Source: JALZUE01 sp051251725
GTDB lineage: Bacteria > Pseudomonadota > Gammaproteobacteria > Enterobacterales > Alteromonadaceae
Assembly: GCA_051251725.1 (NCBI GenBank)
Contig: JBPOFN010000004.1
Location: forward strand, 124,001-188,000
Length of the DNA: 64,000 nt
Direction: 5' to 3'
Below are positions 63,206 to 64,000 of this stretch, piece after piece. The notes under the pieces are model-generated. The model saw nothing but the letters and a program-made list of their open reading frames with translations, was not told the origin of the DNA and did no database searches. Within the stretch, counting starts at the first letter, position 1; every line of letters starts with the position of its first letter. The position numbers and the translations under genes are program-made.

Positions 63206-63592
63206 TTGAAATTGTTAAGATTAATCGCGAGCTTAGTTATTATTAGCTGTAGCTTTACAGCACAGGCCAATAAAGTTTTTGAATTACGCACTTATTATAC
63301 GCATGATGGTAAATTACCTGATTTATTAAGCCGATTTGAAAATCACACGGTAAAATTATTTGAAAAACATCAGATGACGAATATTGGTTATTGGCTACCG
63401 ACAACACAAAGTAATACGCTAATATATATTATCTCGCATGAAAGCCAAGCGGCGGCTGAAAAAAATTGGCAGGCTTTTGTTGCCGATCCGATATGGGTAA
63501 AGGCATATCAGGCTTCGCGTGTTAATGGCCCGTTAGTAAAAAAATTAACGTCTGAATTTTTAATGGCAACAAGTTTTTCAGCACTAAAATAA
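63206..63592 (+). CDS. Exported NIPSNAP-family protein
   Basis: A 128-residue protein started at TTG 63206, which has AAGGGG seven bases upstream and gives a clean signal peptide, KLLRLIASLVIISCSFTAQA. The rest matches NIPSNAP: VFELRTYYTHDGKLPDLLSR, KHQMTNIGYWLP, LIYIISHESQAAAEKNW. Dimeric ferredoxin-like fold expected; function unknown. Exported NIPSNAP proteins are common in sugar-degradation loci. It is divergent from the DUF5060 gene. Confidence 0.82.
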   Translation: MKLLRLIASLVIISCSFTAQANKVFELRTYYTHDGKLPDLLSRFENHTVKLFEKHQMTNIGYWLPTTQSNTLIYIISHESQAAAEKNWQAFVADPIWVKAYQASRVNGPLVKKLTSEFLMATSFSALK

Positions 63593-63624
63593 AAGCTGCT
63601 TTGTTCTGCTAATTTTAGTCATAA

Positions 63625-63647
63625 AAAAGGTGCATTTAGCACCTTTT
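63625..63647. terminator. Bidirectional terminator after NIPSNAP gene
   Basis: A 9-bp perfect stem AAAAGGTGC / GCACCTTTT with loop ATTTA, between convergent genes, with T/A tracts on both sides. Confidence 0.8.
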
Positions 63648-63714
63648 ATTTTAGCTGTGATCAGTTAAGCATATTCTAACGGCTTTAATATTGGCTTAGC
63701 CTTAGCTTGGCGCG

Positions 63715-64000
63715 CTATTTAGCGCTAGCTATTATCAATGTTTGCCAGCGTCCACGAGCAAAAGCGGTGCCGCCATCTTCAGGGATCTTGCCGTTGGTGA
63801 CCGCCATTGAAGCGACTTTTAGTATGTCACCTTCAGTTAACATGACATTATTAACGGTGAATAATACGGCTTGATAATCAACAGAAGTTTCAGGGTTTAC
63901 AAAATCTGCGATCACTTTATTGTTTAATAATATTTGATACTTTGATTCGCCATCAATTTCGCTCAGGGTCACCAACGTTAATTGCTGGTTACCAGCGTCT
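63715..64000 (-). CDS. C-terminal end of an unidentified protein (partial)
   Basis: The frame stays open to the right edge (reading ...DAGNQQLTLVTLSEIDGESK), so this is the last 94 residues of a longer gene. An internal TTG at 63975 is not needed as a start. The visible part is a beta-sandwich-like tail (YQILLNNKVIADFVNP, YQAVLFTVNNVMLTEGDILK, RGRWQTLIIASAK) of the kind found at the ends of secreted carbohydrate-active enzymes. The family cannot be named from this portion. Confidence 0.7.
   Translation of the reverse strand, partial: DAGNQQLTLVTLSEIDGESKYQILLNNKVIADFVNPETSVDYQAVLFTVNNVMLTEGDILKVASMAVTNGKIPEDGGTAFARGRWQTLIIASAK

Overview
The window looks like a chromosomal segment of a marine, low-GC gammaproteobacterium of the Alteromonadales. 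A Colwelliaceae member (Colwellia/Thalassotalea-like) is my best guess. The reasons are the gene order diaA-yraN-lpoA / rsmI, the bacterial A-type RNase P RNA, large TonB-dependent receptors with no SusD partner, a PEP-CTERM protein, and a wealth of algal polysaccharide genes. The assignment is inferred from gene content only; no 16S gene or tRNA was recognised.

Positions 1-25 kb are mostly core or widely shared genes: a partial diaA, yraN and lpoA facing rsmI; a DesK/DesR-type two-component pair; a secreted TPR protein; rnpB; peptide deformylase behind a 56-codon ORF; and nhaA. Between them sit a lone secreted sulfatase (7.0 kb), a four-gene cluster of CotH kinase-like lipoprotein, VTC polyphosphate-polymerase domain protein, DUF4956 membrane protein and OprO/P-like porin (11.8-17.2 kb), and a four-gene operon of cupredoxin-like protein, GGDEF/EAL protein, DUF3034 protein and globin-like lipoprotein (17.6-21.9 kb). 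A DEDDh exonuclease, a triosephosphate isomerase and a second sulfatase (a lipoprotein) lead into the catabolic region.

Positions 25-64 kb form a polysaccharide-use region that best fits a sulfated, rhamnose- and uronate-containing polymer such as ulvan. It has two TonB-dependent receptors (25.9 and 49.1 kb), a BNR/beta-propeller protein resembling PL24/PL25 ulvan lyases, a GH105 unsaturated uronyl hydrolase, a GH39-like enzyme with a PEP-CTERM partner, a GH78 alpha-L-rhamnosidase, a DUF5060 glycosidase-like protein, a DUF1593 protein, L-rhamnose mutarotase and an FGGY sugar kinase. Two paralogous DeoR-type regulators flank the kinase/mutarotase genes in mirrored orientation. A complete proline-catabolic PutA lies inside the region.

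The most unusual part is at 30.0-35.5 kb. A Tat-exported small subunit and a GMC flavoprotein, the pair typical of glycoside 3-dehydrogenases, face two lipoproteins with the DUF1080 (3-keto-disaccharide hydrolase) domain. One of these is fused to an alginate-lyase-like domain. I infer an oxidative glycoside-cleavage route (3-oxidation, then elimination) working in the periplasm beside the usual lyase/GH105/GH78 route. Rhamnose isomerase, rhamnulose-1-phosphate aldolase and a sugar permease are not in the window.
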